Assembly (NCBI RefSeq): GCF_017874545.1
Contig: NZ_JAGGLT010000001.1
Location: 141,582 to 205,581 of the forward strand
DNA from: Thermoanaerobacterium butyriciformans
GTDB taxonomy: Bacteria; Bacillota; Thermoanaerobacteria; Thermoanaerobacterales; Thermoanaerobacteraceae
Reading direction: 5' to 3'
Length of the DNA: 64,000 nt
Below are positions 15,711-25,151 of this stretch, in pieces. The notes below the pieces were generated by a model that did no database searches, was not told the DNA's origin, and saw only the letters and a program-made list of their open reading frames with translations. The position numbers were made by a program, and so were the translations under genes. Position 1 is the stretch's first letter, and the number at the start of each line of letters is the position of its first letter.

Positions 15711-16601
15711 GTGAAGGATAATAATTTAGACATATCTTATCAGAATAACGATATAATATTAAAATCAATGGCACAAGAGTTTAAAGATAAATCACTTAAG
15801 TTTTATGGGATAAATGTACCTAAAATAGTAACAGTTATACCAGCGAACTTGCCGTCAATTGAAGTTAAGGAAGATAGGCTGGATTTTATATTTCTTTTGG
15901 AAGATGACTCATTGTTGCATATGGAATTTCAAACGACAAATAAAAAAGCCGATATAAAAAGATTTTTGCAGTATGACACGAGACTTTATAGTAAATATGA
16001 GAGAACAATAAGAACTGTTGTAATATATTCTGGCAAAATAGAAGAAGCGATTAGTAGATTAGACATTGGATCAATAATATATAATGTAGAACAAGTATTT
16101 TTAGTGAAATATGATGGTGACAAAATATATGAAGAATTGAACGAAAAAATTGATAGGAAATTACAACTAACAGATATAGATAAATTGAACTTGATATTTT
16201 TGCCGCTGATGGGAAGTAAAAAAAGTAGTGATGAGATGGCAATAGATGCAGTAGAACTTGCGAAAAAGATAGAAGATGAAGATGAAAAGACATATATAAT
16301 CGGTGCATTGATAGGAATAAGTGATAAATTTCTGACCGAGGAATATAAAAATAAATTAAAAGGAGCGATAAGAATGACTAAGATAGCCGAAATGTTGATA
16401 CAAGAAGGAAAAGCCGAAGGAAAGGCTGAAGGTAAAGCTGAATTAATAATAAAACAATTAAAAAAAAGATTTAACAAAATACCGGAGTTGTATGTAAAAA
16501 GAATGTACGAGTTAAATATAGATAAATTAGAAAAGATAGGTGAGAATATATTTGATATAAAAAAGATAGAAGACCTAGATAAATACTTTAATGATAATTA
16601 G
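15711..16601 (+). CDS. Rpn-type PD-(D/E)XK nuclease-like protein B
   Basis: A 296-aa protein starting at GTG (GAGGAG, 7-nt spacer). The N-terminal part shows the nuclease pattern of the Rpn/PDDEXK-transposase group: Asp in RLDFIFLLEDDSLLHMEFQT with E-x-Q as the second acidic motif, then RFLQYDTRLY and RTVVIYSG. Its C-terminal DUF4351-like helix bundle is preceded by three EGKA units encoded by 12-nt repeats. It differs from gene A in the nuclease half but shares the tail architecture. Confidence 0.75.
   Translation: MKDNNLDISYQNNDIILKSMAQEFKDKSLKFYGINVPKIVTVIPANLPSIEVKEDRLDFIFLLEDDSLLHMEFQTTNKKADIKRFLQYDTRLYSKYERTIRTVVIYSGKIEEAISRLDIGSIIYNVEQVFLVKYDGDKIYEELNEKIDRKLQLTDIDKLNLIFLPLMGSKKSSDEMAIDAVELAKKIEDEDEKTYIIGALIGISDKFLTEEYKNKLKGAIRMTKIAEMLIQEGKAEGKAEGKAELIIKQLKKRFNKIPELYVKRMYELNIDKLEKIGENIFDIKKIEDLDKYFNDN
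16421..16441 (+). repeat. 12-nt coding microrepeat (EGKA units)
   Basis: Tandem GAAGGNAARGCY units encode (EGKA) x3 around here in gene B; the decayed copy near 14190-14235 has x4. The length change keeps frame. Confidence 0.7.
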
Positions 16602-16610
16602 TTTGATAAA

Positions 16611-16638
16611 AAAAGGTAATTAAGCCTTTTATTTTTTT
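16611..16638 (+). terminator. Terminator of the nuclease pair
   Basis: AAAAGG (16611-16616) pairs with CCTTTT (16625-16630), followed by ATTTTTTT. A/T-rich but with a good T tract. A 6-bp palindrome (CGAAAT/ATTTCG, 16664-16679) follows before the polysaccharide operon and could be an operator. Confidence 0.6.
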
Positions 16639-16706
16639 ATAAAAATTTTAAAAGAGAATTATACGAAATCATAATTTCGGATAATGGGGAGGAGGAAATC
16701 TTCAAA

Positions 16707-17819
16707 ATGTCAGATAAGATTTGGCTTTCATCACCCCATATGAGCGATGAAGGATATGAAAAAGAATATATAAAGGAAGCATTTGAAACAAACTGGATTG
16801 CGCCACTTGGGCCTAATGTAAATGAATTTGAAAAAGAATTAGCTGCTAAAGTAGGTATTGGATATGCAGCGGCACTAAGTTCAGGTACAGCTGCTATTCA
16901 TATGGCTCTTAAAGCTGCTGGAGTGGATAAAGGCGACATTGTATTTTGCCAAGATCTTACTTTCTCAGCTACAGCAAATCCGATTATTTATCAAAATGCG
17001 ATACCAGTTTTTATTGACAGTAATTTTGAAACTTGGAATATGGATCCCAAAGCATTAGAATTGGCTTTTGAAAAATATCCTAATGTTAAAGCAGTCATAG
17101 TTGTTCATTTATATGGACTGTCTGCAGATTTAGATCCTATTTTAGAATTATGCAAAAAGCACAATGTTACGTTAATTGAAGATGCAGCGGAGAGTTTAGG
17201 TACTACATATAAAGGAAAATATACAGGTACTTTTGGAGATTATGGTATCTATTCATTTAATGGAAATAAGATTATAACTACATCTGGTGGTGGAATGCTT
17301 GTTTCTGATAATGAAGAAAGAATTACTAAAGTTCGTTTCTGGTCAACACAATCAAGAGATAAGGCAAGGCATTATCAGCATAGTGAATTAGGTTATAATT
17401 ATAGAATGAGTAATATAGTTGCTGGAATCGGTAGAGGACAGTTAAAAGTATTAGATCAAAGAGTCCAAAAGAAAAGATATATTTATGAGTATTATAAGAG
17501 AGAACTTGGTGGACTTGAAGGGTTGAATATGATGCCTATCAATGATTGGAATGAGCCTAATTGTTGGCTTACTTGCATAACAGTTAAATACAAGGTAAAG
17601 CCACTTGATATAATAGAAGCACTTGAAGAAGATAATATTGAGTCAAGACCTATTTGGAAACCGATGCATATGCAGCCTTTCTATGAAGGTTATGATTTCA
17701 TTGGCGAAGGTGTTTCAGAGAAGATATTTGAGACTGGTGTATGCTTACCCTCTGATACTAAGATGACAGATGAAGATTTGAATAGAGTATGTGAAGTAAT
17801 TAAGAGGTTGTGGTATTAG
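16707..17819 (+). CDS. PLP-dependent sugar aminotransferase, DegT/DnrJ/EryC1 (PglE-like)
   Basis: A 370-aa aminotransferase that should aminate a UDP-4-keto-6-deoxy sugar. Landmarks: [41 protein letters not shown] (cofactor Asp), and the PLP lysine in [17 protein letters not shown]. The N-terminus [17 protein letters not shown] is like that of PglE/PglE-type enzymes of bacillosamine synthesis. It starts the operon, and its stop lies one base before the PglC-like gene. GGAGG is about 11 nt from the ATG, slightly far. Exact sugar is inferred from the PglC/PglD neighbours. Confidence 0.9.
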   Translation: MSDKIWLSSPHMSDEGYEKEYIKEAFETNWIAPLGPNVNEFEKELAAKVGIGYAAALSSGTAAIHMALKAAGVDKGDIVFCQDLTFSATANPIIYQNAIPVFIDSNFETWNMDPKALELAFEKYPNVKAVIVVHLYGLSADLDPILELCKKHNVTLIEDAAESLGTTYKGKYTGTFGDYGIYSFNGNKIITTSGGGMLVSDNEERITKVRFWSTQSRDKARHYQHSELGYNYRMSNIVAGIGRGQLKVLDQRVQKKRYIYEYYKRELGGLEGLNMMPINDWNEPNCWLTCITVKYKVKPLDIIEALEEDNIESRPIWKPMHMQPFYEGYDFIGEGVSEKIFETGVCLPSDTKMTDEDLNRVCEVIKRLWY

Positions 17820-17820
17820 T

Positions 17821-18495
17821 ATGGAAGCTGATGTTAAACGAGACATAAAACCATCTATACATAAAAGTAGTCTTTATAGGAGATATTTTAAAAGACCAAT
17901 GGATTTTATTTTATCATTAATTGCAATTATTGTTTTAAGTCCTGCTTTATTGGTTGTGACCATATTGGTTAGAATTAAACTAGGTAGTCCGGTAATATTT
18001 AAGCAGAAAAGACCAGGACTACATGAGAAGATATTTACTTTGTATAAATTCAGGACTATGACAGATGAGAGAGATGAAAATGGAGAGTTATTGCCAGATG
18101 AAGTTAGACTTACTAAGTTTGGCAAGCTCCTACGATCTACATCTTTAGATGAATTACCGGAGCTTTTTAATATATTAAAAGGCGATATGAGTATTGTAGG
18201 ACCGAGGCCACTATTGATACAGTACCTTCCTTTGTATGATGAACATCAGAAACGTCGTCATGAGGTGAGACCTGGATTGACTGGTTGGGCACAAGTCAAT
18301 GGCCGAAATGCTATAAGTTGGGAAGATAAGTTTAATCTAGATGTGTATTATGTGGATAATATTAGTTTTATTTTAGATTTAAAAATTATATTTACAACTA
18401 TTAAGAAAGTTTTTGCAAGAGAAGGTATAAATCACGAAGGAGAAGCTACAATGGGATATTTTGAAGGGACAACAAAAGGAAGTGCTCATTTATGA
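17821..18495 (+). CDS. Initiating sugar-1-phosphate transferase, PglC-like
   Basis: A 224-aa monotopic phosphoglycosyl transferase. It has one N-terminal re-entrant helix ([24 protein letters not shown]), then [26 protein letters not shown], the Asp-Glu dyad in [25 protein letters not shown], and [13 protein letters not shown]. It transfers the first sugar phosphate onto undecaprenyl phosphate. Small size, without the extra membrane domain of WbaP/WcaJ, matches PglC. The next gene overlaps by 4 bp. Confidence 0.93.
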   Translation: MEADVKRDIKPSIHKSSLYRRYFKRPMDFILSLIAIIVLSPALLVVTILVRIKLGSPVIFKQKRPGLHEKIFTLYKFRTMTDERDENGELLPDEVRLTKFGKLLRSTSLDELPELFNILKGDMSIVGPRPLLIQYLPLYDEHQKRRHEVRPGLTGWAQVNGRNAISWEDKFNLDVYYVDNISFILDLKIIFTTIKKVFAREGINHEGEATMGYFEGTTKGSAHL

Positions 18496-19109
18496 AAGAT
18501 AAGCTTCTTATTATTGGTGCTGGTGGTCATGGAAAGGTTGTTGCAGATATTGCACTAAAAATGGGAAAATGGAAAGAGATTGCTTTCTTAGATGATAACT
18601 GCAGCATAAAATATTCAATGGGAATAGAGGTTATTGGTAAATTAAGTGATGTGTTTAAATATATCTCTGAATACGATATGTCTGTTGGAATTGGTGACAA
18701 TGTTACAAGAGAAAAGTTAATAGATAGACTTAATTATGAAGGAGCTAGTATTCCAACACTAATACATCCAAATGCAACAATCGGGAAAGAAGTTAATTTA
18801 GGAATTGGAACAGTAATAATGGCTGGAGTTGTGATTAATTGTTGTGCGAAAATAGGAAATGGATGCATTATCAATACGGGAGCTACAATAGATCATGACA
18901 ACATAATAGAAGATTTTGTACATATTTCACCAGGAGTTCATACAGCCGGTGGCGTAAAAGTTGGGAAGCGGTCATGGCTAGGTATTGGAAGCGTTGTAAT
19001 AAATAATATTTACATTACTGATGATTGTAAAATAGGGGCTGGCGCTGTTGTCATTAAAAATATAACCAAATCTGGTACATATGTTGGAGTACCGGCGAGG
19101 AGAGTCTAG
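18492..19109 (+). CDS. Sugar O/N-acetyltransferase, PglD/NeuD family
   Basis: A 205-aa protein with an N-terminal Rossmann-like lobe ([21 protein letters not shown]) and a left-handed beta-helix of hexapeptide repeats ([16 protein letters not shown] onward). The conserved His is in [19 protein letters not shown], and the end is YVGVPARRV. In the Pgl pathway PglD N-acetylates the 4-amino group made by PglE. The ATG overlaps the PglC-like stop (ATGA). Confidence 0.9.
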   Translation: MKDKLLIIGAGGHGKVVADIALKMGKWKEIAFLDDNCSIKYSMGIEVIGKLSDVFKYISEYDMSVGIGDNVTREKLIDRLNYEGASIPTLIHPNATIGKEVNLGIGTVIMAGVVINCCAKIGNGCIINTGATIDHDNIIEDFVHISPGVHTAGGVKVGKRSWLGIGSVVINNIYITDDCKIGAGAVVIKNITKSGTYVGVPARRV

Positions 19110-19112
19110 AAA

Positions 19113-20234
19113 ATGAAAATCATTGTATTGACAAACTCTGGTATGGGTTTATACAAATTTAGAAAAGAACTTTTAGAAGAACTAATCAGTAGAGGAAATG
19201 AAGTTTATATTTCTCTTCCTTATGATGAATATATCACAAAGTTAGAGAAAATAAGCTGTAAATTTATTGAGACTTATATAGATAGACGAGGGATTAATCC
19301 AATCAAGGATTTTAAGCTTTTATTTTTTTATCTTAAAACATTAAAACATATTAGACCAGATATCGTGCTTACATATACTATTAAACCAAATATTTATGGA
19401 GGAATTGCTTGTAGAATTAGTAATGTATCTTACATAGCAAATATTACAGGTCTTGGCTCTTCAATAGAAAGTCGAGGTTTTTTAAAAAATATCACGTTAT
19501 TTTTATATAAAATAGCATTAAAACAGGCAGCTTGTGTTTTTTTTCAAAACGAATCTAATAGACTATTATTTAGCACAAAAAAAATTATAAAGTCTAAATA
19601 TATTTTAATCCCTGGTTCTGGAGTAAATCTTGAATATCATAAATTCGAACCATATCCTGAGCATGATGGCATGATAAATTTTCTTTTTATTGGGCGCATA
19701 ATGAAAGAAAAGGGAATAGATGAATTATTGGAGGCTGCTAAGAGAATTAAAGAACATTATTTTAATGTACAATTTGATATAGTTGGTGGTATAGAGGAAG
19801 ATTATACTGAAAAATTACTTAAATATGAAAAATTAGGAATTATAAAATATCATGGTCAACAGGATGATGTCCATTCCTTTATTAAGAAAGCTCATGCTGT
19901 GATACTTCCATCATATCATGAAGGGATTTCGAATGTTTTGTTAGAAGCTGCATCAACTGGTCGCCCTGTTTTAGCGTCTCGAGTACCTGGATGCATAGAG
20001 ACTTTTGATGAGGGGATCAGTGGTTATAGTTTTGAAGTGAAAAACATTGATAGCTTAGTTGAAGCCATTGTTAAATTTATTGAATTACCGTACGAGAAAA
20101 AGAAAAATATGGGGATAGCTGGCCGAAAAAAAATAGAAAAAGAATTTGATCGAAATATTGTTATTAATGCTTATTTGAAGGAAATAAATAGGATTACAAA
20201 ATACAATGGTGGTGAATATAATGAATCTATTTGA
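19113..20234 (+). CDS. Glycosyltransferase family 4 (PglA/CapM-like)
   Basis: A 373-aa GT-B enzyme. The N-lobe starts MKIIVLTNSGMGLYKFRKEL, with DIVLTYTIKPNIYGGIACR and ITGLGSS; the C-lobe has FLFIGRIMKEKGIDELLEAA and the donor-site SYHEGISNVLLEAASTGRPVL, with the EX7E-type pair E..E. The pattern is that of PglA and similar enzymes that add the second sugar to the lipid-linked first one. It overlaps the following dehydrogenase gene by 14 bp. Confidence 0.9.
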   Translation: MKIIVLTNSGMGLYKFRKELLEELISRGNEVYISLPYDEYITKLEKISCKFIETYIDRRGINPIKDFKLLFFYLKTLKHIRPDIVLTYTIKPNIYGGIACRISNVSYIANITGLGSSIESRGFLKNITLFLYKIALKQAACVFFQNESNRLLFSTKKIIKSKYILIPGSGVNLEYHKFEPYPEHDGMINFLFIGRIMKEKGIDELLEAAKRIKEHYFNVQFDIVGGIEEDYTEKLLKYEKLGIIKYHGQQDDVHSFIKKAHAVILPSYHEGISNVLLEAASTGRPVLASRVPGCIETFDEGISGYSFEVKNIDSLVEAIVKFIELPYEKKKNMGIAGRKKIEKEFDRNIVINAYLKEINRITKYNGGEYNESI

Positions 20235-21603
20235 CAAGATTGTAAATAAGCAAGAAAAAATGTCAGTAATTGGACTTGGCTATGTTGGTATGCCAATAGC
20301 TGTTTCATTTGCAAGAAAAGTTAATGTTATTGGATTTGATATTAACAAAGACAAAATTAATATATATAAATCAGGCATTGATCCAACGAAAGAAGTTGGA
20401 GACGAAGCAATTAAGAATACAACTGTGGAATTTACTTCAGATGAAGCAAAATTAAGAGAGGCTAAATTTCATATAGTAGCTGTACCAACACCTGTAAATA
20501 AAGATCATACTCCAGATCTTAGCTCAGTTGAATCAGCAAGTCGAATATTAGGTAGAAATTTAACAAAAGGCTCTATAGTGGTGTATGAATCTACAGTTTA
20601 TCCAGGCGTTACTGAAGACATGTGTGTGCCTATTTTAGAAAGAGAATCAGGATTAAAATGTGGAGTTGATTTTAAAATAGGATATTCACCTGAACGTATA
20701 AATCCGGGAGACAAAGTACATAGACTCGAGACTATTGTGAAAATTGTTTCAGGAATGGATGAAGAAGCTCTTGATACAATTGCTAAAGTTTATGAATTAG
20801 TAGTAGAAGCTGGAGTATACAAAGCAGAAAGTATTAAAGTTGCTGAAGCTGCAAAAGTTATTGAAAATTCGCAAAGAGACATAAACATAGCATTTATGAA
20901 CGAACTGTCAATTATTTTTAATAAAATGGGAATTGATACAAAAGCGGTTCTTGAAGCAGCAGGGACTAAATGGAACTTCCTTAAATTTTATCCAGGATTA
21001 GTAGGAGGGCATTGTATAGGTGTTGATCCATATTATCTTACATATAAAGCAGAAGAAATGGGATACCACTCTCAAATTATTCTTTCAGGAAGAAAGATAA
21101 ATGATGATATGGGTAAATATGTAGCTGAAAATGCAGTAAAACAAATGATAAAGGCACATAAACAAATAAATGGTTCTAAAGTCGTTATTTTTGGCGTTAC
21201 TTTCAAAGAAAATTGTCCAGATGTAAGAAATACTAAAGTAGTTGATATAATTAGAGAACTAGAGGAATATGGTGTTGAAGTAATGGTAGTTGATCCAGTA
21301 GCTGATAGAGAAGATCTATGGCGAGCATATAGAATAAATCTATGCAAAGCTGAAGAAATAACTGATATAGATGCTATCATATTTGCAGTTCCACACGAAG
21401 AATTTAAAACGATAAAATTACAAGATTTAAAGAAGATGTTTAGAACAACAAATAGTAAAAGTTCAGACGAAATAGATGAAGTTGCAGCAACGACTGAATC
21501 TGATGCAGATGTAGAAAAAAATGAATATGTATTAATTGATGTAAAGGGAATGTTCAATCGACAAGAAGCAGAAAAAATGGGCTATATATATTGGAGGTTA
21601 TAA
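20221..21603 (+). CDS. UDP-N-acetylhexosamine 6-dehydrogenase (WbpA/TviB-like)
   Basis: A 460-aa UDP-sugar dehydrogenase that oxidises C6 to a uronate in two NAD+-dependent steps. It has the Rossmann start VIGLGYVGMPIAVSFARKV, VPTPVNKDHTPDLSSV, VYESTVYPGVTE, catalytic Cys in VGGHCIGVDPYY, and the C-terminal domain VIFGVTFKENCPDVRNTK. A 25-residue acidic insert (SSDEIDEVAATTESDADVEKNE region) interrupts the C-terminal domain before YVLIDVKGMF and looks unusual. Start at 20221; the in-frame ATG at 20206 lacks a ribosome site. Acts with the next gene. Confidence 0.92.
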   Translation: MNLFDKIVNKQEKMSVIGLGYVGMPIAVSFARKVNVIGFDINKDKINIYKSGIDPTKEVGDEAIKNTTVEFTSDEAKLREAKFHIVAVPTPVNKDHTPDLSSVESASRILGRNLTKGSIVVYESTVYPGVTEDMCVPILERESGLKCGVDFKIGYSPERINPGDKVHRLETIVKIVSGMDEEALDTIAKVYELVVEAGVYKAESIKVAEAAKVIENSQRDINIAFMNELSIIFNKMGIDTKAVLEAAGTKWNFLKFYPGLVGGHCIGVDPYYLTYKAEEMGYHSQIILSGRKINDDMGKYVAENAVKQMIKAHKQINGSKVVIFGVTFKENCPDVRNTKVVDIIRELEEYGVEVMVVDPVADREDLWRAYRINLCKAEEITDIDAIIFAVPHEEFKTIKLQDLKKMFRTTNSKSSDEIDEVAATTESDADVEKNEYVLIDVKGMFNRQEAEKMGYIYWRL

Positions 21604-21605
21604 AA

Positions 21606-22580
21606 ATGGGGTACCAAAATATAAAATTCCCAGCAGGCTCCAAATTTTTAGTTACTGGAGCGGCAGGTTTTATTGGTTCAAATTTAGTTGAGGCATTACT
21701 AAAATTAGGATATCAAGTAAGGGGGTTAGATAATTTTTCAACGGGTAAAAGAGAAAATATAGAGTTATTTTTAGATAATCCAAACTTTGAATTTATTGAA
21801 GGAGATATACGAAATTTAGACATATGTATGAAAGCATGTAAAGATGTAGATTATGTTTTGCATCAAGCTGCTTGGGGAAGTGTTCCTAGAAGTATTGAAA
21901 TGCCTCTGCTATATGAAGAAATTAACATTAGAGGTACTCTTAATATGATGGAAGCAGCTCGCCAAAATAATGTAAAGAAATTTGTATATGCTTCAAGCTC
22001 TTCAGTATATGGCGATGAACCAAATTTACCCAAAAAGGAAGGAATAGAAGGAAATTTACTTTCGCCATATGCTCTTACTAAAAGAACAAATGAAGAATAT
22101 GGAAGGCTCTATACTAAGTTATATGGACTTGATACTTATGGACTTCGCTATTTTAATGTTTTTGGAAGACGTCAAGATCCAAATGGAGTTTATGCTGCAG
22201 TTATTCCTAAATTTATAAAGCAATTGCTAAACGATGAAAGGCCTACTATTAATGGAGATGGAAAACAGAGCAGAGACTTTACATATATAGAAAATGTGAT
22301 TGAAGCAAATTTAAAAGCTTGTAAGGCTTCACATGAAGTTGCAGGGCAAGCTTTTAATATTGCTTATGGTGGAAGAGAATACATAATTGATATTTACTAT
22401 GAATTATGTAAGGCGTTGGGAAAAAACATTGAACCAATATTTGGACCAGAAAGAGCTGGAGATATTAAACATAGCAATGCGGATATAAGTAAGGCAAAAA
22501 AGATGTTGGGATATGATCCTGATTATAGTTTTGAAGATGGTATTAAATTAGCAATAGATTGGTATAAGGAGAATTTGTGA
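21606..22580 (+). CDS. UDP-GlcNAc(A) 4-epimerase, SDR (WbpP/TviC-like)
   Basis: A 324-aa extended SDR: TGAAGFIGSNLVEALLK, LDNFSTGKRENIE, the substrate-specific HQAAWGSVPRSIEMP, SSSSVYGDEPNLPKKE, catalytic YxxxK in SPYALTKRTNEEY, and RYFNVFGRRQDPNG. These are marks of WbpP/TviC-type epimerases on N-acetylated sugars. With the upstream dehydrogenase it should give UDP-GalNAcA. The ATG at 21606 is 7 nt after GGAGG; the in-frame TTG at 21591 contains no ribosome site. Confidence 0.92.
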   Translation: MGYQNIKFPAGSKFLVTGAAGFIGSNLVEALLKLGYQVRGLDNFSTGKRENIELFLDNPNFEFIEGDIRNLDICMKACKDVDYVLHQAAWGSVPRSIEMPLLYEEINIRGTLNMMEAARQNNVKKFVYASSSSVYGDEPNLPKKEGIEGNLLSPYALTKRTNEEYGRLYTKLYGLDTYGLRYFNVFGRRQDPNGVYAAVIPKFIKQLLNDERPTINGDGKQSRDFTYIENVIEANLKACKASHEVAGQAFNIAYGGREYIIDIYYELCKALGKNIEPIFGPERAGDIKHSNADISKAKKMLGYDPDYSFEDGIKLAIDWYKENL

Positions 22581-23755
22581 TGTCTAAAGGGACAATTCTT
22601 TATGTAGGAGGCTTTGAATTACCAGATAAAAATGCTGCTGCACATAGAGTACTTAGCAATGGAAAGATATTTAGAGAGCTTGGGTATGATGTCGTTTTTA
22701 TAGATATTGATAAATCATTAAAGTTTAATTCAAATATATTAGAAACAAAGAAAAGCATTCAAGGATTCGAATGTTGGTCACGTCCTTATCCAAAATCAAA
22801 TAATGAGTGGATTAATTATTTAACAAATATAGATTCTATAAAATTGATTAGTGATCGGTATGAACAGGTCAAAGCAATTATAGCATATAATTATCAGGCA
22901 ATAGCACTGTATAAATTAAGGAACTTTTGTCATAAACATAATATTAAGATTATTGCGGATTGTACAGAATGGTATAGTACAAAAGGCTCAAATATTGTTT
23001 TTAAAATAATTAAGGGTTTAGATTCATTTCTTCGAATGAGAATCATTCAGAAGAGATTAGACGGACTAATTGTCATAAGTAAGTATCTAGAAAACTATTA
23101 TAGGAATTGTAATAATGTAATTAGAATACCACCATTAGTTGATCTTAACGAAGAAAAATGGAATGCAGTTACTACAGAATACTCTGATAACAAATTGAGA
23201 TTTATATACTCAGGGAGTCCAGGTAAGAATAAAGATAAATTAAACCTCTTGTTAGAAACACTATATGAATTAAAAGAACATGATAATTACGTACTTAATA
23301 TAGTCGGAATAACTGAAGAACAATATATCTATGATTATCCTGACCATAAAGAATTGCTTAATGCGTTAGGAGAACGCGTAAAATTCTTAGGTAGGCTCTC
23401 TCACATAGATAGCATTAAAGCATTAAAAAATAGTGATTTTAGTGTATTTATTCGTGAAGATACGAGATTAACAAAGGCCGGATTTCCAACTAAGTTTGTT
23501 GAAAGTATAAGTTGTGGAGTACCTGTTATAACAACGAATACAAGCGATTTAAAGGATTATTTATATGAAGGAGAAAATGGATTTTTTATTAATCAGGACG
23601 CAAACATATCAATTGAGAAATTAAAGAATATATTATATATAGACAAAAATGATGTTTTAAAAATGAAACGTAATTGTTATAAATACAATGTGTTTTTTTA
23701 TAGAAATTATTTAAGTGAATGTAAGGAATTTTTAGAATCTATTATAAATTTTTAA
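22580..23755 (+). CDS. Glycosyltransferase (GT-B, family 4-like)
   Basis: A 391-aa GT-B type transferase: LYVGGFELPDKNAAAHRVLSN at the N-terminus, DCTEWYS and LDGLIVISKYLENYY in the N-lobe, RFIYSGSPGKNKDKLNLLLE at the start of the C-lobe, and a donor region DFSVFIREDTRLTKAGFPTKFVES ahead of CGVPVITT. Acceptor and donor are unknown. The ATG overlaps the TGA of the epimerase by one base (TGATG), behind AAGGAG. Confidence 0.85.
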   Translation: MSKGTILYVGGFELPDKNAAAHRVLSNGKIFRELGYDVVFIDIDKSLKFNSNILETKKSIQGFECWSRPYPKSNNEWINYLTNIDSIKLISDRYEQVKAIIAYNYQAIALYKLRNFCHKHNIKIIADCTEWYSTKGSNIVFKIIKGLDSFLRMRIIQKRLDGLIVISKYLENYYRNCNNVIRIPPLVDLNEEKWNAVTTEYSDNKLRFIYSGSPGKNKDKLNLLLETLYELKEHDNYVLNIVGITEEQYIYDYPDHKELLNALGERVKFLGRLSHIDSIKALKNSDFSVFIREDTRLTKAGFPTKFVESISCGVPVITTNTSDLKDYLYEGENGFFINQDANISIEKLKNILYIDKNDVLKMKRNCYKYNVFFYRNYLSECKEFLESIINF

Positions 23756-23775
23756 TAAAGGACAGAGATGAATAG

Positions 23776-25083
23776 ATGAAGTCATTACCAATTAAATTAT
23801 TTATCGCTTATATATTATTTACATTAGCAGTTAGTTTTATTGGTCCAATGAAGTATAACAATTATGACAAAGTATCTGTTTTTATATATATTATATCTTT
23901 TCTAATTTGCTTAATTTTTGGTTATACTATTGCAAATAGATATAAAATTGTGCTAAGAAAAAGGCAGGACATATCTAATGAAAAAATAAGTGTTATTACA
24001 TCAAAAAATCATTATAAAATAATTCGATTTGTTTCTATTTCAATAATGATAGCTTTTCTTTCTATATTTATGGAATTTATTGAAATAGTTATTAAGAATC
24101 CTTCTGCATTTATGATAACGAATATGGCTAGAAATTATATTGAAGTTAACGGGGAACACTTAAATTATTCTTTACCTATACTTTTTAGATTCTTGACAGG
24201 CTTCTTTAGAAACGTCTCTATAATTTTAGGCATTTATTACTGGAGGAATATTAAAAAAAGGTACAAAGTAATATTAGTGTTTTTTTTATTATTTCTTATA
24301 TTAGTGAATATGATTGCATATGGAACCCAAAAATTTATAGGCGATTTAATTATATATTTAGTAATTGTACTTAGTATAAAAATGTTGGATTCAAATAATA
24401 AAATAAAATTAAGAAAAATTATTTTTATTAGTTTGTTTTTTATAATATTAGCCATAGCATTATTTTCATTTGTGCAGGCACAAAGATATGAAATGATTGG
24501 TATAACAGTTGAAAACTATGGCATAAAATCGGGAGGACTGCAGTATTTTGATAGTAATAATTTCATATTTAAAATTTTTGGAGATAAATTGGGATTAGGT
24601 TTAGCGATACTGTTAACCGGCTATCTTTCATCTGGGTATTATGGTTTATCGTTATGTCTTAAATTACCTTTTGAATGGACGTATGGAATTGGAAGCTCAT
24701 ATTTCATGTCTAAACTAATATCAGTTATTTTTAATACTAGAAACATGTATGAAAAAACTTATTTGAATAGAATGACTGAAGTATTCGGCAGAGATGGATT
24801 AAGAACATGGAATACAATTTTTCCTTGGCTTGCTTCTGATTTTACTTTTTTTGGTGCATTACTTATATTTGTATTAGTAGGATATATATGGCAGATTTCT
24901 TGGCTTGAAATTTTGAATTATAGAAATCCAGTTTCCATTGTATTATTTGCCACAATATCATTAGGATTGATATATGTTCCAGCGAATAATCAACTTTTTC
25001 AAGGAATAGATACTTATGTAGCAACTACATTCACAATACTGTATTGGTTATTAAAACACAAAAAATACAACTTTCGTATTTAA
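23776..25083 (+). CDS. Oligosaccharide repeat polymerase, Wzy-like
   Basis: A 435-aa hydrophobic protein with about ten to twelve membrane segments and a large loop containing short conserved pieces (TEVFGRDGLRTWNTIFPWLASDFTFFGAL). This is the O-antigen polymerase (Wzy/EpsG-like) topology and late W-xx-F-P-x-L-x-x-D pattern. Such proteins have little sequence conservation, so the call rests on topology plus position inside the operon. The ribosome site is weak. Confidence 0.75.
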   Translation: MKSLPIKLFIAYILFTLAVSFIGPMKYNNYDKVSVFIYIISFLICLIFGYTIANRYKIVLRKRQDISNEKISVITSKNHYKIIRFVSISIMIAFLSIFMEFIEIVIKNPSAFMITNMARNYIEVNGEHLNYSLPILFRFLTGFFRNVSIILGIYYWRNIKKRYKVILVFFLLFLILVNMIAYGTQKFIGDLIIYLVIVLSIKMLDSNNKIKLRKIIFISLFFIILAIALFSFVQAQRYEMIGITVENYGIKSGGLQYFDSNNFIFKIFGDKLGLGLAILLTGYLSSGYYGLSLCLKLPFEWTYGIGSSYFMSKLISVIFNTRNMYEKTYLNRMTEVFGRDGLRTWNTIFPWLASDFTFFGALLIFVLVGYIWQISWLEILNYRNPVSIVLFATISLGLIYVPANNQLFQGIDTYVATTFTILYWLLKHKKYNFRI

Positions 25084-25151
25084 AATTATACATCTAATGC
25101 TATTAGTAAGAATACGTGAAAAAAAGACAACATCTATTGGAGGTTTTAAGT

